Shown: positions 49,149 to 58,483 of the stretch, in pieces
Layout: the number at the start of each line of letters is the position of its first letter
How positions within the stretch are numbered: position 1 is the first letter of the stretch
Assembly (NCBI RefSeq): GCF_036227105.1
Contig: NZ_CP109434.1
Location: 8,404,501 to 8,468,500, forward strand
Direction of reading: 5' to 3'
Source of the DNA: Amycolatopsis sp. NBC_01488
GTDB taxonomy: Bacteria; Actinomycetota; Actinomycetes; Mycobacteriales; Pseudonocardiaceae
Length of the DNA stretch: 64,000 nt
The notes under the pieces: generated by a model
Database searches by the model: none
The model's input: only the letters and a program-made list of their open reading frames with translations
What the model was told of the DNA's origin: nothing
Position numbers and translations under genes: made by a program

Positions 49149-49865
49149 TTACTTCAGCACGCTGACCGCGCGGGCGATGACCAGCAGCGAGGTCAGCAAC
49201 GCCGCGACGCTCTGCACCGCCATCAGCGCCTTCGCCCGCGACGACAGCGGCATGGTGTCGGTGGGGCTGAACGCCGTCGAGTTGGTCACCGACACGTACA
49301 GGTAGTCCAGCAGGGTCGGCACCCAGTCGGACTTGACGCTGGAGCCGTCGGCGACCTCCTCGACGGTGTCCGCGTTCTCGTCCTGCGAAAACCGGAAGTC
49401 GGCCAGCGGCAGGTCGGCGCGGGCGGCCTGCGTGCGCTTCACCGGGCCACCGCGGTCCAGCTCCCAGTAGGCCAGGCCGAACGCGATCACGTTGGTCAGC
49501 CACACCTGCAGCGCACCCAGCAGCAGGGCCTGCCCGCTGTCGGCCGCGCCGGCGACCAGGTCGTGGATGAGCAGCGCCAGGGCACCCAGGTTGGTGACGC
49601 CGATGACCACGACCAACGCCAGGGACAGCACGCGGGACAGCCGGGTCTGCCGGGTGACGCGCCGCGGGTTGATCGCGATCAGCGGGAGCAGCAGCAGGAT
49701 CTCCAGCGCGGGCACCACGAACCGCGGCGCGACCAGCAGCTGTTCGGGCAGCGCCAGGTAGAGCGCGATGGCCACGAGCGTCGCGACGGCGGCCGGCAGC
49801 CGCGCCTCACCGCGGCGCTGGTGGCGGGGAAGACGAGTACGGGCCTCGGCCCGATCGGCTGACAT
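49149..49865 (-). CDS. Membrane protein resembling a two-TM-pore ion channel
   Basis: The 238-residue protein has about five to six membrane segments: ATLVAIALYLALPEQLLVA, ALEILLLLPLIAI, LSLALVVVIGVTNLGALALL, WLTNVIAFGLAYWELD and AVQSVAALLTSLLVIARAV. The stretch DYLYVSVTNSTAFSPTDTMP before the last helix is in the place of an ion channel pore loop with adjoining helix, but lacks a TVGYG filter. Conserved hypothetical proteins of this kind are common in actinomycetes. Function is not established. Confidence 0.75.
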   Translation of the reverse strand: MSADRAEARTRLPRHQRRGEARLPAAVATLVAIALYLALPEQLLVAPRFVVPALEILLLLPLIAINPRRVTRQTRLSRVLSLALVVVIGVTNLGALALLIHDLVAGAADSGQALLLGALQVWLTNVIAFGLAYWELDRGGPVKRTQAARADLPLADFRFSQDENADTVEEVADGSSVKSDWVPTLLDYLYVSVTNSTAFSPTDTMPLSSRAKALMAVQSVAALLTSLLVIARAVSVLK

Positions 49866-49924
49866 GGCGGCGCCTCCTCGCGCACGGCCGCGGACCGGCC
49901 CCTGGTCGTCGAGGCGCCGAGCCT

Positions 49925-50173
49925 AGCGCCCGGCCCGCCGCCGTCGGTGACCAGCACGGGGTCGACCGTGCCGGGCAGCGTCGCCAAGAAGGCGCCCACG
50001 GCGGCCGGGCCGGTCGCGTCGAAGGCGGCCGTGCGCGCGCCAGCGTCCCATTCGAGCTTCCCCGGGGTCGGGGCCGGTGAGCACGACGTCGGCGCCTTCG
50101 TCCGGGACCGACCGTGCGCGGTCTCGAAGCCGATCCCGGCACCGCCGCCGACCAGCACGACCGTCTGCCTCAC
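49925..50173 (-). pseudogene. Decayed short-chain dehydrogenase, N-terminal part
   Basis: GGGGAGG then GTG 50173 opens VRQTVVLVGGGAGIGFETA, an SDR nucleotide-binding start. Sense then changes frame to RSVPDEGADVVLTGPDPG and changes again to KLEWDAGARTAAFDATGPAA and FLATLPGTVDPVLVTDGGGP, which together follow SDR order through the NAG-like strand. Two frameshifts and a lost C-terminus mark a pseudogene. It ends about 60 bp upstream of the channel-like gene start. Confidence 0.65.
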
Positions 50174-50238
50174 GCCGGCCTCCCCCGCAGGCGCCAGGGC
50201 CACCGGAGCAGCGAAGGGGTAGCGCGGCGGCGCCCCGC

Positions 50239-51789
50239 TCAGTCCTCGAGCCCGGCGTGCTCGAGGTCAAGCAGGCGCTGGATGCGGCGGCGGGTGCCGT
50301 CGGTGATTTCGCCCGCCTCGAACAGGCGGGTCAGCTCGGCCGCCTCGACGGCGATCAGCTCGCGCCGCAGCGTGCGGTAGTCGAGGCCGCGGGCCGGGTC
50401 GCCGCGGTCGTCCTCGTCCTGCACGCGGTCCAGGCGTGCCTGCCAGCCGGCGCGCAGCTGGTCGACGGCGAAGGGCGCGACGGACTCCGTCTCGGCCAGC
50501 TGGTCGAGGTGGTTCAGCCCGGCCTCCGCGAGCTTGCGCCGCGCGGCCGCGTACTCGGTGCGAAGGGTGGCCGGGTCGAGTGCGATCCCGGTCCGCCGCA
50601 CCAGCGGGGCCAGCGTGAAGCCCTGGACCACCAGCGTCAGCACGATCACCGCGGTGGTCAGCAGCAGCACCAGGTCGCGCGCGGGCAGCGCCGAACCGTC
50701 CAAAGTAGACACCGGCAGCGACAGCGCCGCCGCCAGCGGCACGACCCCGCGGGCTCCCGCCCACGAGATCACCGCCGGCGCCTGCCAGGAGAGCCGGCCG
50801 TCCGTGCGCCGCTGCCGCAGCGCCGAGAGCACGAACACGAGCAGGAGCCGCGCGACGACGAGCGTCGCCGCGATGGCCAGCGCCTGCAGCAGCCACCACG
50901 CGCCGCCGGCCGCCACCCGCCGCACGAGCGTGGGCAGCTGCAGCCCGATCAGCCCGAACACGACGCTCTCCAGCAGGAACACCACCGTCTGGTAGACCGC
51001 GCCGACCTGCAGCCGAATCCGCGCGGTCGTCAGCCGCTCGGCCTGGGTTCCGAGGATCACGCTCGCGACCACGACCGCCGTCACGCCCGACCCGCCGATC
51101 GACTCCGCGACGACGTACCCCGCGTACGGCGTGACCAGGGAGATCACCGTCTCCAGCACCGGGTCTTCGGTGCGCCGGCGGATCAGGAACGCGCCGAGCG
51201 CCGTCACGACGCCGACCGCGAGGCCACCGCCCGCGAGGATCCCGAACTCCCCCAGCGTCCGGCCCCAGGACGCGGCGCCGCCGGCGACGGCCAGGAACAG
51301 CGCCACCCGGAACAGCAGCAGGCTGGTGGCGTCGTTGAACAGGCTTTCCGCCTGGATCAGCGCCTGGATCCGCGGCGGCAGCGCGAGCCGCCGCGCCAGC
51401 GCCGTCACCGCGACCGGGTCGGTGCTGGCCAGCACCGCGCCGAGCACGAACGCCATCCCGACCGGCAGCGGCGTCACCGCGACCGCGATCCCGACCACCG
51501 CCGCGGCCGAGACCAGGACCAGCCCGACGGACAGGACCGCGACCGGGCGCCCGACCGCGCGCAGATCCCGCCACGGCAGCTCCTCCCCCGCGGCGAACAG
51601 CAGCGGCGGCAGCACGACCAGGCTGATCACGTCCGGCGTCACCTGCACCGACGGCACCCCCGGCAGCAGCCCCACGACCACGCCGACGACCACCAGCAAC
51701 GACGGCGCCGGGATACGCAGCCGCCGGGCGAAGGTAGCCACCACGGTCGCCACGACCACCAGGAACAACACGGTTTCGACCCCGCGCAT
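50239..51789 (-). CDS. Na+/H+ antiporter (CPA1 type)
   Basis: The 516-residue protein has about 12 transmembrane segments and the CPA1 core: LVVLPPLLFAAGEELPW, GAVLASTDPVAVTALAR (ion-binding ASTDPVA), IQAESLFNDATSLLLFRVAL (FND), and a C-terminal cytosolic tail of ~100 residues. It exchanges protons for Na+ (or K+) across the membrane in pH and salt balance. It starts at ATG 51789; no partner genes are attached. Confidence 0.93.
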   Translation of the reverse strand: MRGVETVLFLVVVATVVATFARRLRIPAPSLLVVVGVVVGLLPGVPSVQVTPDVISLVVLPPLLFAAGEELPWRDLRAVGRPVAVLSVGLVLVSAAAVVGIAVAVTPLPVGMAFVLGAVLASTDPVAVTALARRLALPPRIQALIQAESLFNDATSLLLFRVALFLAVAGGAASWGRTLGEFGILAGGGLAVGVVTALGAFLIRRRTEDPVLETVISLVTPYAGYVVAESIGGSGVTAVVVASVILGTQAERLTTARIRLQVGAVYQTVVFLLESVVFGLIGLQLPTLVRRVAAGGAWWLLQALAIAATLVVARLLLVFVLSALRQRRTDGRLSWQAPAVISWAGARGVVPLAAALSLPVSTLDGSALPARDLVLLLTTAVIVLTLVVQGFTLAPLVRRTGIALDPATLRTEYAAARRKLAEAGLNHLDQLAETESVAPFAVDQLRAGWQARLDRVQDEDDRGDPARGLDYRTLRRELIAVEAAELTRLFEAGEITDGTRRRIQRLLDLEHAGLED

Positions 51790-51939
51790 CAGGCGGTCCT
51801 CTCCCTCCCCCGGATGCCGGCCGGGCTACCCGGCACGCGCACCCGGAAACCGTGCCGGGCCGACGTGCCGGCACGTCCCCGAGAGCCTACCCGTGTCCAC
51901 TTCGGACGAACGGGCCGCGCGCGACCGCGGCCGGTCATC

Positions 51940-52440
51940 GCCCGCTCAGCCGGCGCAGGAGGAGGGTGCCGGCCTGGAGCGTGAGGACCAGACCGCCACG
52001 CCCAGGACGCCGGGGCGCCGGAACGCGCGTCCACGGCCCAGTACGGTGGCAACACGCGCAGTAGCCGGGTGGCGGGGGCGGGCGGCCACCACATCGCCGG
52101 GGCGATCGCGGCCGGGGACATCGGCGCGGTGCCCAGGGCTGCCCGCAGCAGGTCCGCCGCCCCGTCGTCGGCACCAGCAGAAAGAGCGGGTGGCCCGGCG
52201 ATACCGGCCACCCGCGCCTGGGCGAGCTTCACGCATTCGACGACCGTATGCAGGTGCTCGGGCGCCGTGGTCCATCGCCGCCAGGTCGAAGCCCGCGAGC
52301 AGGCCCAGCGCTGCAGGAAGACCGGGCCCTGCGACCACGAGGGCGCCTTGTGCGCGGTGTTGCCGCGGTGACCGCGGACTCGATGAGCAGGCCGGCGTTA
52401 CGGCGGCCGGTGGAGTCGAGCGGCTCGGCCGCGGCGAGGA
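51940..52440 (-). pseudogene. Decayed gamma-glutamyltransferase-family gene
   Basis: Reading the minus strand across frames gives NTAHKAPSWSQGPVFLQ (about 52352-52302), then after a one-base loss ALGLLAGFDLAAMDHG, then after another shift PEHLHTVVECVKLAQARVA (about 52261-52205). This is the ordered GGT pattern (GPWxQGPV, AL-LLxGFDLAAM, EYxHxxxECxKLAxAD). Similarity fades after about 52190. No start, catalytic Thr region or stop is visible. The surrounding 51790-52569 holds no intact gene. Exact limits are approximate. Confidence 0.6.
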
Positions 52441-52519
52441 ACTTCGTCGATCGCTTCGTCGATCAGCTACGCGCTCGAGTCGGGGATCCGTGCGTGCGTC
52501 GAGCCGGGCGGGCTGAGAC

Positions 52520-52559
52520 GGCCTCCCCGACCCTTGCGGGGGGTGGGGCCGGGGAGGCC
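52520..52559. terminator. Strong hairpin downstream of the ABC binding protein gene
   Basis: GGCCTCCCCG (52520-52529) pairs perfectly with CGGGGAGGCC (52550-52559); the 20-nt loop can pair further through ACCC and GGGT. It lies 11 bp after the stop of the minus-strand lipoprotein gene at 52570. No U-tract is present, which is common in high-GC genomes. Confidence 0.7.
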
Positions 52560-52569
52560 GAGCCGGGGG

Positions 52570-53565
52570 TCAGCCGCGGGTCTGCGGCCCGATCATGGAG
52601 TTCGCGTCGATGGGGTGCGGGATGGCACCGAGTTGCAGCAGCAGGTCCGGCACCCGTTGCAGCCGCCGCGAGTCGAGGAGCGAGCCGTAGCCGGGCAACG
52701 TGAGCAGCTTGGCCGTGTCCTCGTCGATCTTGGCGAACCGGACCAGCAGCGGCTCGATGCTCGCGCGGTCGTTCGTGGCTTCGTGGGTGGCCTTCTGCAT
52801 CGCGCGCTGGAACGCGGCCAGCGTCTTCGGGTTGTCCTGCACCCACTTGCGCGTCGCGCCGTAGCCGGTCAGCGGGAAGTCCTGGCTCGCCCCGGTGTTG
52901 ATGTCGATCACCGGGATCGCGCCCGCGGTCTTGGCGGCCTGCGTGATGTACGGCTCCGGCAGGTACGCGGCGTCGGCCTGGCCCTGCTGCAGCGCCGCCG
53001 CGATGTCCGGCAGCGGGATCAGCACCCATTTCACCTTGCTGAAATCCACGCCGTGGTCCTGCATCACCGAGCGGGTGAGCAGATCCGACGCGGTGTTCTT
53101 GGCCGTGATGGCGATCTTCTTGCCCGCCAGGTCGAAGATTGTCTTCACCGGCGAATTCGGCACCGTGACGATCGCATTGGTTTTCGGGTTGACCGAGGTC
53201 GCGTCGGCGACCAGCTGCATGTCGGCGACGCCGGAGCTCTTCGCGATGAAGAACGGCGGGTAGGTCGAGAACGCGATGTCGGCCTCCCCCGAGATCGACT
53301 TCGCCAGCGAGGCCTGGCCGCTCGCGGCGACGACGGTGTCGACGTCGAGGCCCTCGGCCTTGAAGTAGCCGCCGTCCTGGGCCAGCCAGAACGGCCCGAG
53401 GTCCGTGGTGGGCAGGATCGAGACCTTCAGCACCGGCTTCTCCAAGCCGCTGCCGGCCGCCGCGGCGGTCAGCTGGTTCGACCCGAGCGCGCCGCACCCG
53501 GTGACGGCCATGACCGCCGCGAGGGCGAGCGCGACGCGGCCTTTGCTCCTGGCGAATTTCGACAA
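52570..53565 (-). CDS. ABC transporter substrate-binding lipoprotein (SsuA/NMT1 type)
   Basis: TTG 53565 with GGGAG 8 bp upstream gives 331 residues. A lipoprotein signal is clear: KGRVALALAAVMAVTGCGAL (lipobox VTGC). The mature part is an NMT1/SsuA-like periplasmic binding fold: KVSILPTTDLGPFWLAQDGG, LAKSISGEADIAFSTYPPFF, LAGKKIAITAKNTASDLLTR, LQQGQADAAYLPEPYI. Ligands of this family include sulfonates, nitrate and thiamine precursors. No permease or ATPase gene is adjacent, so it is an orphan that may serve a distant transporter. Confidence 0.9.
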   Translation of the reverse strand: MSKFARSKGRVALALAAVMAVTGCGALGSNQLTAAAAGSGLEKPVLKVSILPTTDLGPFWLAQDGGYFKAEGLDVDTVVAASGQASLAKSISGEADIAFSTYPPFFIAKSSGVADMQLVADATSVNPKTNAIVTVPNSPVKTIFDLAGKKIAITAKNTASDLLTRSVMQDHGVDFSKVKWVLIPLPDIAAALQQGQADAAYLPEPYITQAAKTAGAIPVIDINTGASQDFPLTGYGATRKWVQDNPKTLAAFQRAMQKATHEATNDRASIEPLLVRFAKIDEDTAKLLTLPGYGSLLDSRRLQRVPDLLLQLGAIPHPIDANSMIGPQTRG

Positions 53566-54171
53566 GGTCTGCTCCCTGGAGGAGAGGACAATTGATCAAC
53601 CGAATCCAGCGGGGGTACGTGACTCATTCCCCGGAGTCAGGCAGGCGACTGTAGGCATCCGGACACCGGCTGGCAATGCAGGAAGGCGCCACGAAACCTG
53701 GATTTCACCAAAAAGACAGCGAGAATACTTGATCGACAATTTTAATCGGCGACCGATGACCTTCGGATTCCACGATTATGCGCGATCGAAAGCGAGAAAG
53801 CCACCGTTTTCCCGGGGAGCCGCCGACGATTCTCCGTATCGTCGCCGGGACCGGCGGACAACCTGCTCGCGATCCCCGCCCGCCGCGCCACGCCACGCTT
53901 CGGCACGAGATGAGCGAGCCGTGACCTGCCCGCACGGGAGGGCCGGCTTCCCCGGACGTCGCCACCAGCTGACGGCGACTGTCCACTTCGGACCGCCGAG
54001 TCCGGCGTTCACCAGGGCTGACGCGGGTCCGCGAATACCGGACCGGCAGTGCGCACGAACGAAAAGTCCCGGTTGCGGCATTCAGGTGAGGCCTGTAACC
54101 GCTCCGCGCGGTTCGGCGAGTCCTCAGTAACCGGTGCGTCGGTGCGCCGGCAGGCACGCCCGGGAGGTGTC
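53566..54171. other. 606-bp intergenic region with an AT-richer core
   Basis: No convincing gene is seen. The part around 53690-53800 (AAAAAGACAG, TTTTAATCGG, ACGATTATGCG) is clearly less GC-rich than its surroundings. It holds the divergent promoters of the lipoprotein gene and the gene at 54172. No known riboswitch core was recognised by eye. Confidence 0.5.
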
Positions 54172-55122
54172 ATGGTCGTCGTCGGCACGTGGAACCTGGA
54201 AAACCTGTTCCGCCCGGGCGGCGACGGACCGCCGGACCAGGCGGCCTACGACGCCAAGCTGGCCGCCCTGCGCGACACCGTCACGGCCATCGCCCCGGAC
54301 GTGCTGGCCGTGCAGGAGGTCGGCGACCCCGCCGCGCTCGACGACCTGGCCGCCCGGCTCGGCGGGCCGTGGCACACCGCGCTGTCGCAGCACCCCGACG
54401 TGCGCGGGATCCGCGTCGGCTTCCTCTCCCGCCTGCCGCTGACCGTGGTCGCCGACGCCACGACCCTGCCGGCGAAGCTCGCGCCGATCCAGGTCGCGGA
54501 CCCGCCCGCCGCGCTGAGCGACCAGCTCGGCCGCGGCGCGCTGGCCGTCGAGGTCGAGCCCGCCCCCGGAGTCAGGCTCACCTTGATCACCGTCCACCTG
54601 AAATCGAAGCTGCTGTCCTACCCGGGCGGCCGGTTCAGCCCCCGCAACGAAAGCGAACGCGCGCGCTACGGCGCCTACGCCCTCTACCGCCGCGCCGCCG
54701 AAGCCACCGCCGTCCGGGAACTCGCGACCAGCTGCCTCGAGGCCGGTGCCGACGAGCGAGTCGTCGTCCTCGGCGACCTCAACGACGAAGCCGCCGCGGC
54801 CACCACCCAGATCCTGGCGGGGCCGCCGGGTTCCGAACTCGACACCGCGGGCTTCGACCGCAGCGACGCCGGGGACCGCCGGCGCCTGTGGAACCTCGCC
54901 GCGCGGATCCCCGCCGGCGAGCGCTATTCCCGCGTCAGCAACGGCCGGCGTGAGCTCATCGACCACATCCTCGTGAGCCACGCCCTGCTCGCGCCGCTGC
55001 CCGACGTCCACATCCCGCACGAGCAGGACCTGCCGTCGGTCACCGGCAACCCGGCCACTCACGTCGGCAAGCCCGGCTCCGACCACGCACCGGTCGTCGC
55101 GTCCTTCCCCCTCGCGGGATGA
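54172..55122 (+). CDS. Endonuclease/exonuclease/phosphatase family protein
   Basis: GGGAGG precedes ATG 54172; the product has 316 residues. EEP motifs are GTWNLENLF, DVLAVQEVGDP (metal Glu), TVHLKSKLLS, VVLGDLNDE and GSDHAPVVASF (catalytic Asp-His). The family cleaves phosphodiesters in DNA, RNA or small molecules; the absence of a signal peptide suggests a cytosolic enzyme. Substrate cannot be told. Confidence 0.9.
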   Translation: MVVVGTWNLENLFRPGGDGPPDQAAYDAKLAALRDTVTAIAPDVLAVQEVGDPAALDDLAARLGGPWHTALSQHPDVRGIRVGFLSRLPLTVVADATTLPAKLAPIQVADPPAALSDQLGRGALAVEVEPAPGVRLTLITVHLKSKLLSYPGGRFSPRNESERARYGAYALYRRAAEATAVRELATSCLEAGADERVVVLGDLNDEAAAATTQILAGPPGSELDTAGFDRSDAGDRRRLWNLAARIPAGERYSRVSNGRRELIDHILVSHALLAPLPDVHIPHEQDLPSVTGNPATHVGKPGSDHAPVVASFPLAG

Positions 55123-55135
55123 CGGCGGGACCGCG

Positions 55136-55483
55136 CTAGTGCACGTGCGACTGCCAGTCGGCCGGCACCCGGCCTTCCGGGCCCGGCACCGGCTGCGCGA
55201 CCGGCCGGTGCTCGGGGGGCGCCAGAGCCGGGCCGTCGTAGGCCTCGCCCGTCTCGAAGCTGTAGAACCAGTCCTCGCCCGGCTCGAAGCTGCGGATCAG
55301 CGGGTGCCCACTCGCCTTGTAGTGCGCCGTCGCGTGCTGGGCCGGCGAGCTGTCACAGCAGCCGATGTGGCCGCACTGGGCGCAGCGGCGCAGGTGCACC
55401 CACCAGCCGTCCACGGCCAGGCACTCCGCGCAGCCCGTACCACTGGGCGGCGCGGTGACGTCGATTCCCTCGATTTCGGCCAT
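55136..55483 (-). CDS. UBP-type zinc finger protein
   Basis: The 115-residue protein has a complete ZnF-UBP domain: GCAECLAVDGWWVHLRRCAQ, CGHIGCCDSSPAQHATAHYK and GHPLIRSFEPGEDWFY. In eukaryotes the fold binds ubiquitin tails; bacterial members are of unknown role, often in actinomycetes as stand-alone proteins. It converges with the EEP gene, 13 bp apart. Confidence 0.92.
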   Translation of the reverse strand: MAEIEGIDVTAPPSGTGCAECLAVDGWWVHLRRCAQCGHIGCCDSSPAQHATAHYKASGHPLIRSFEPGEDWFYSFETGEAYDGPALAPPEHRPVAQPVPGPEGRVPADWQSHVH

Positions 55484-55712
55484 GCCGACAGTCTGCCCCG
55501 AACACCGGGCGCACGCACCAACGCCGGGGGATCGTGCGCGTCACGGGCCGCCGACCGGGTTGACCCGAAAGCGTGACGTTCGCGGAAGAGAGCCGTCAGA
55601 CCCTGGTCACGCCGAAGCCGACAGCACAGACTGACCCCAAGTCGCCTGACGGCGACCCAGGTTCGCGGCCGGTTCAGACCAGAGCCCACCGTGGACCGCC
55701 CTCCCCCGGCCG

Positions 55713-56678
55713 TCAGTGGAATTCGGGCAGGACGTGCTCCTGCCAGCCGCGGAAGAAACCCTCGTGGTCGGTGCCGATCTGCTGCACGTAGATCTCGTCC
55801 ACCCCGGCGTCGACGTACTGGCGGACGCGTTCCGCGTGGGCCTTCGGGTCGTCGCCGCAGACGATCGCCTCCCCGACGTCTTCGCGGGGGACGAACGACG
55901 TCGCGGCTTCGAAGTCCTCCGGCCGCGGCAGGATCTGGGCCAGCTGCCCGGGCAGGACGTCGTTGGCCCACAGCCGGTGCGCCCGGTCCAGCGCGGCTTC
56001 GGCGTCGGCGTCCCAGCAGACCTTCATCCCGGCCTGCACCGGCTTGTCCCCGCCGCCGGCTTCGCGGAAGGCCCGGACCAGGTCGGCGTCCGGCACGACC
56101 GTGCAGTACCCGTCGCCGATCCGCCCGGCGAGCTTCGTGGCCTGGGGCCCGAACCCGGACACGTAGATCGGCACCGGCTCGTCCGGCACGGTGTAGATCC
56201 GCGCGTCCTGCACTTCGTAGTGCGTCCCGTGGTGGCTCACCGCTTCGCCGCGCGCCCCGGCCGCGTGGAGCTTGCGGATGACGTCGACGGCCTCCTCCAG
56301 CATCTCCAGCCGCTGCCCGGCCGAGGGCCACGCGCCGCCGAGGATGTGCTCGTTCAGCGCCTCCCCCGAGCCCACGCCCAGCACGAACCGGCCGTCCAGC
56401 TGGACCGCGGCGGTGGCGGCGGCCTGGGCGAGCACGGCCGGGTGGATCCGCACGGTCGGGCAGGTGACCGCGGTCGTGACCGGCAGCGAAACGGCCTCCG
56501 ACAGGGCGCCGATCACCGACCAGACGAACGGGCTCTGGCCCTGGGCGTCGTTCCAGGGGTGGAAGTGGTCCGAGATCCACAGCCGCCGGAATCCCGCGCG
56601 CTCGGCCGCGCGGGCTTGGGCGACGAGCTCACGGGGACCGTACTGCTCGCAGGAAAGGAAGTAGCCGATGGACGTCAT
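55713..56678 (-). CDS. F420-dependent LLM-class oxidoreductase (TIGR03557-like)
   Basis: ATG 56678 gives 321 residues. Features of F420-dependent glucose-6-phosphate dehydrogenase-like LLM proteins are GYFLSCEQYGPRELVAQARA, RLWISDHFHPWND, FVLGVGSGEALNEHILG and PIYVSGFGPQATKLAGRIGD. It uses coenzyme F420 to reduce or oxidise an unknown substrate. The upstream 229-bp gap (55484-55712) has no gene, only a CGGGTTGACCCG palindrome near 55557. Confidence 0.9.
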   Translation of the reverse strand: MTSIGYFLSCEQYGPRELVAQARAAERAGFRRLWISDHFHPWNDAQGQSPFVWSVIGALSEAVSLPVTTAVTCPTVRIHPAVLAQAAATAAVQLDGRFVLGVGSGEALNEHILGGAWPSAGQRLEMLEEAVDVIRKLHAAGARGEAVSHHGTHYEVQDARIYTVPDEPVPIYVSGFGPQATKLAGRIGDGYCTVVPDADLVRAFREAGGGDKPVQAGMKVCWDADAEAALDRAHRLWANDVLPGQLAQILPRPEDFEAATSFVPREDVGEAIVCGDDPKAHAERVRQYVDAGVDEIYVQQIGTDHEGFFRGWQEHVLPEFH

Positions 56679-56818
56679 GCCGGCCGGATACCCCGCCCAC
56701 CCGGCCGGCACACCACCGCACCGGTGAAGCGGGCAGCGCACCGGACGAATGCCCCATCGGCGGCGTGATCGCCGTGCTCACCCTGCGCTCGGCGGGTGGC
56801 GCCGTTAGCTTCGGTTCC

Positions 56819-58402
56819 GTGCTCAGATTCGCTGCGGTGGCGGTGCTGTCGCTGCTCTCGCTCGGCGTCGCCGCGCTCGCCCTGTTCGCCGGCCCGTGGT
56901 GGTGGCTGCTCGCCGTGCCGCTGCTCCTGCTCGCCGGCGTGGGGTGCTGGGATCTCGCCCAGCGCAAGCACTCGGTCCTGCGGAACTACCCGATCCTCGG
57001 GCACCTGCGGTTCCTGCTCGAAGCGCTGCGCCCCGAGCTGCAGCAGTACTTCGTCGAGCGCAACTTCGACGGCCGCCCGTACGACCGGGACGTCCGCAGC
57101 ATCGTCTACGAACGCGCCAAGGGCACCGACGCCGAAGAGCCGTTCGGGACCGAACGCGACGTCTACGCCGACGGGTACGAGTCCCTCGTGCACTCGATGG
57201 CCCCGGTGGCGCCGCCCGACGATCCGCCGAAGGTCCGGATCGGCGGTCCCGACTGCACGAAGCCCTACGACATGGCGGTGCTCAACGTGTCGGCGATGAG
57301 TTTCGGCTCCCTGTCCGCGAACGCGATCCTGGCCCTCAACAAGGGCGCCGCGCTCGGCGGGTTCGCCCACGACACCGGCGAAGGCGGGCTGTCGGAGTAC
57401 CACCTGCGGCACGGCGGCGACCTCGTCTGGGAAATCGGCACCGGCTACTTCGGCTGCCGGACCTCCGACGGCGATTTCGACAAGGCCGAATTCGCCGACA
57501 AAGCCGCCCACGACGCCGTGAAGTGCGTGTCGCTGAAGCTGTCCCAGGGCGCGAAACCCGGCATCGGCGGCGTGCTGCCCGGTGGCAAGGTGAACGCGGA
57601 GATCGCCCGCGTCCGCGATGTCCCCCAGGGCAAGAGCGTCATCTCCCCGCCCTACCACCGGGTGTTCTCCACACCGCGGGAGCTGGTCCGGTTCATCGCC
57701 TCGATGCGCGAACTGGCCGGCGGCAAGCCGACCGGGTTCAAGCTCTGCCTCGGGTCGCGACGCCAGTTCCTCGCCGTCTGCAAGGCCATGCTCGCCGAGG
57801 GCGTCACGCCGGACTTCATCATCGTCGACGGCGCCGAAGGCGGGACCGGCGCCGCGCCGCTGGAGTTCGCCGACCACATCGGGACCCCGCTGACCGAAGG
57901 TCTCATCACCGTCCACAACGCACTGACCGGCACGGGCCTGCGCGACCGGATCAAGCTCGGCGCCAGCGGCAAGGTCGCCACCGGCGCGGACATCGTCAAG
58001 CGCCTCCTGCAGGGCGCCGACTACACCAACGCGGCGCGGGCGATGATGTTCGCCGTCGGCTGCATCCAGGCCCAGCGCTGCCACACCAACCACTGCCCGG
58101 TCGGCGTCACCACCCAGGACGCCCGCCGCGCCCGCGCGCTGGACGTCGAAGACAAGTCTCTGCGCGTGGCACGGTTCCAGCGCTCCACGGTGACCGGCGC
58201 GCAGCAGATCATGGCGTCGATGGGCGTCCGGTTCCCCGCCGAGCTGCGACCGCACATGCTCCGCCGCCGCATCGATCCCCACCAAGTGCTGTCCTACGCG
58301 GAGCTCTACGACTGGGTCGCGCCGGGGCAGCTGCTGTCCGAACCCCCGCAGGACTGGGCGGACGACTGGACCGCGGCCGATCCCGACCGCTTCACCGTCT
58401 GA
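56819..58402 (+). CDS. FMN-binding glutamate synthase-family membrane protein
   Basis: GTG 56819 is chosen because hydrophobic sequence starts there (527 residues); GTG 56765 would add 18. One or two N-terminal membrane helices (VLSLLSLGVAALALFAG, WWWLLAVPLLLLAGVG) precede a GltS-like FMN barrel: NVSAMSFGSLSANAILALNK, GGTGAAPLEFADHIGTP, RIKLGASGKVATGADIV and CIQAQRCHTNHCPVGV (the 3Fe-4S cysteines). It lacks the amidotransferase domain, so it is not a full glutamate synthase. The acceptor is unknown. Confidence 0.9.
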   Translation: MLRFAAVAVLSLLSLGVAALALFAGPWWWLLAVPLLLLAGVGCWDLAQRKHSVLRNYPILGHLRFLLEALRPELQQYFVERNFDGRPYDRDVRSIVYERAKGTDAEEPFGTERDVYADGYESLVHSMAPVAPPDDPPKVRIGGPDCTKPYDMAVLNVSAMSFGSLSANAILALNKGAALGGFAHDTGEGGLSEYHLRHGGDLVWEIGTGYFGCRTSDGDFDKAEFADKAAHDAVKCVSLKLSQGAKPGIGGVLPGGKVNAEIARVRDVPQGKSVISPPYHRVFSTPRELVRFIASMRELAGGKPTGFKLCLGSRRQFLAVCKAMLAEGVTPDFIIVDGAEGGTGAAPLEFADHIGTPLTEGLITVHNALTGTGLRDRIKLGASGKVATGADIVKRLLQGADYTNAARAMMFAVGCIQAQRCHTNHCPVGVTTQDARRARALDVEDKSLRVARFQRSTVTGAQQIMASMGVRFPAELRPHMLRRRIDPHQVLSYAELYDWVAPGQLLSEPPQDWADDWTAADPDRFTV

Positions 58403-58483
58403 TCGGCGGGAGCTGCCGCGACCGTCCGTGCGCAGTCTCGTCAACGGGACGTTCGCGACGCCGTCGCCGTCTATGCTCGCCGG

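Noticed and set aside
53566..53700. Riboswitch upstream of the SsuA-like lipoprotein gene
   Set aside because: No SAM, cobalamin or TPP core sequence was recognised in the leader.
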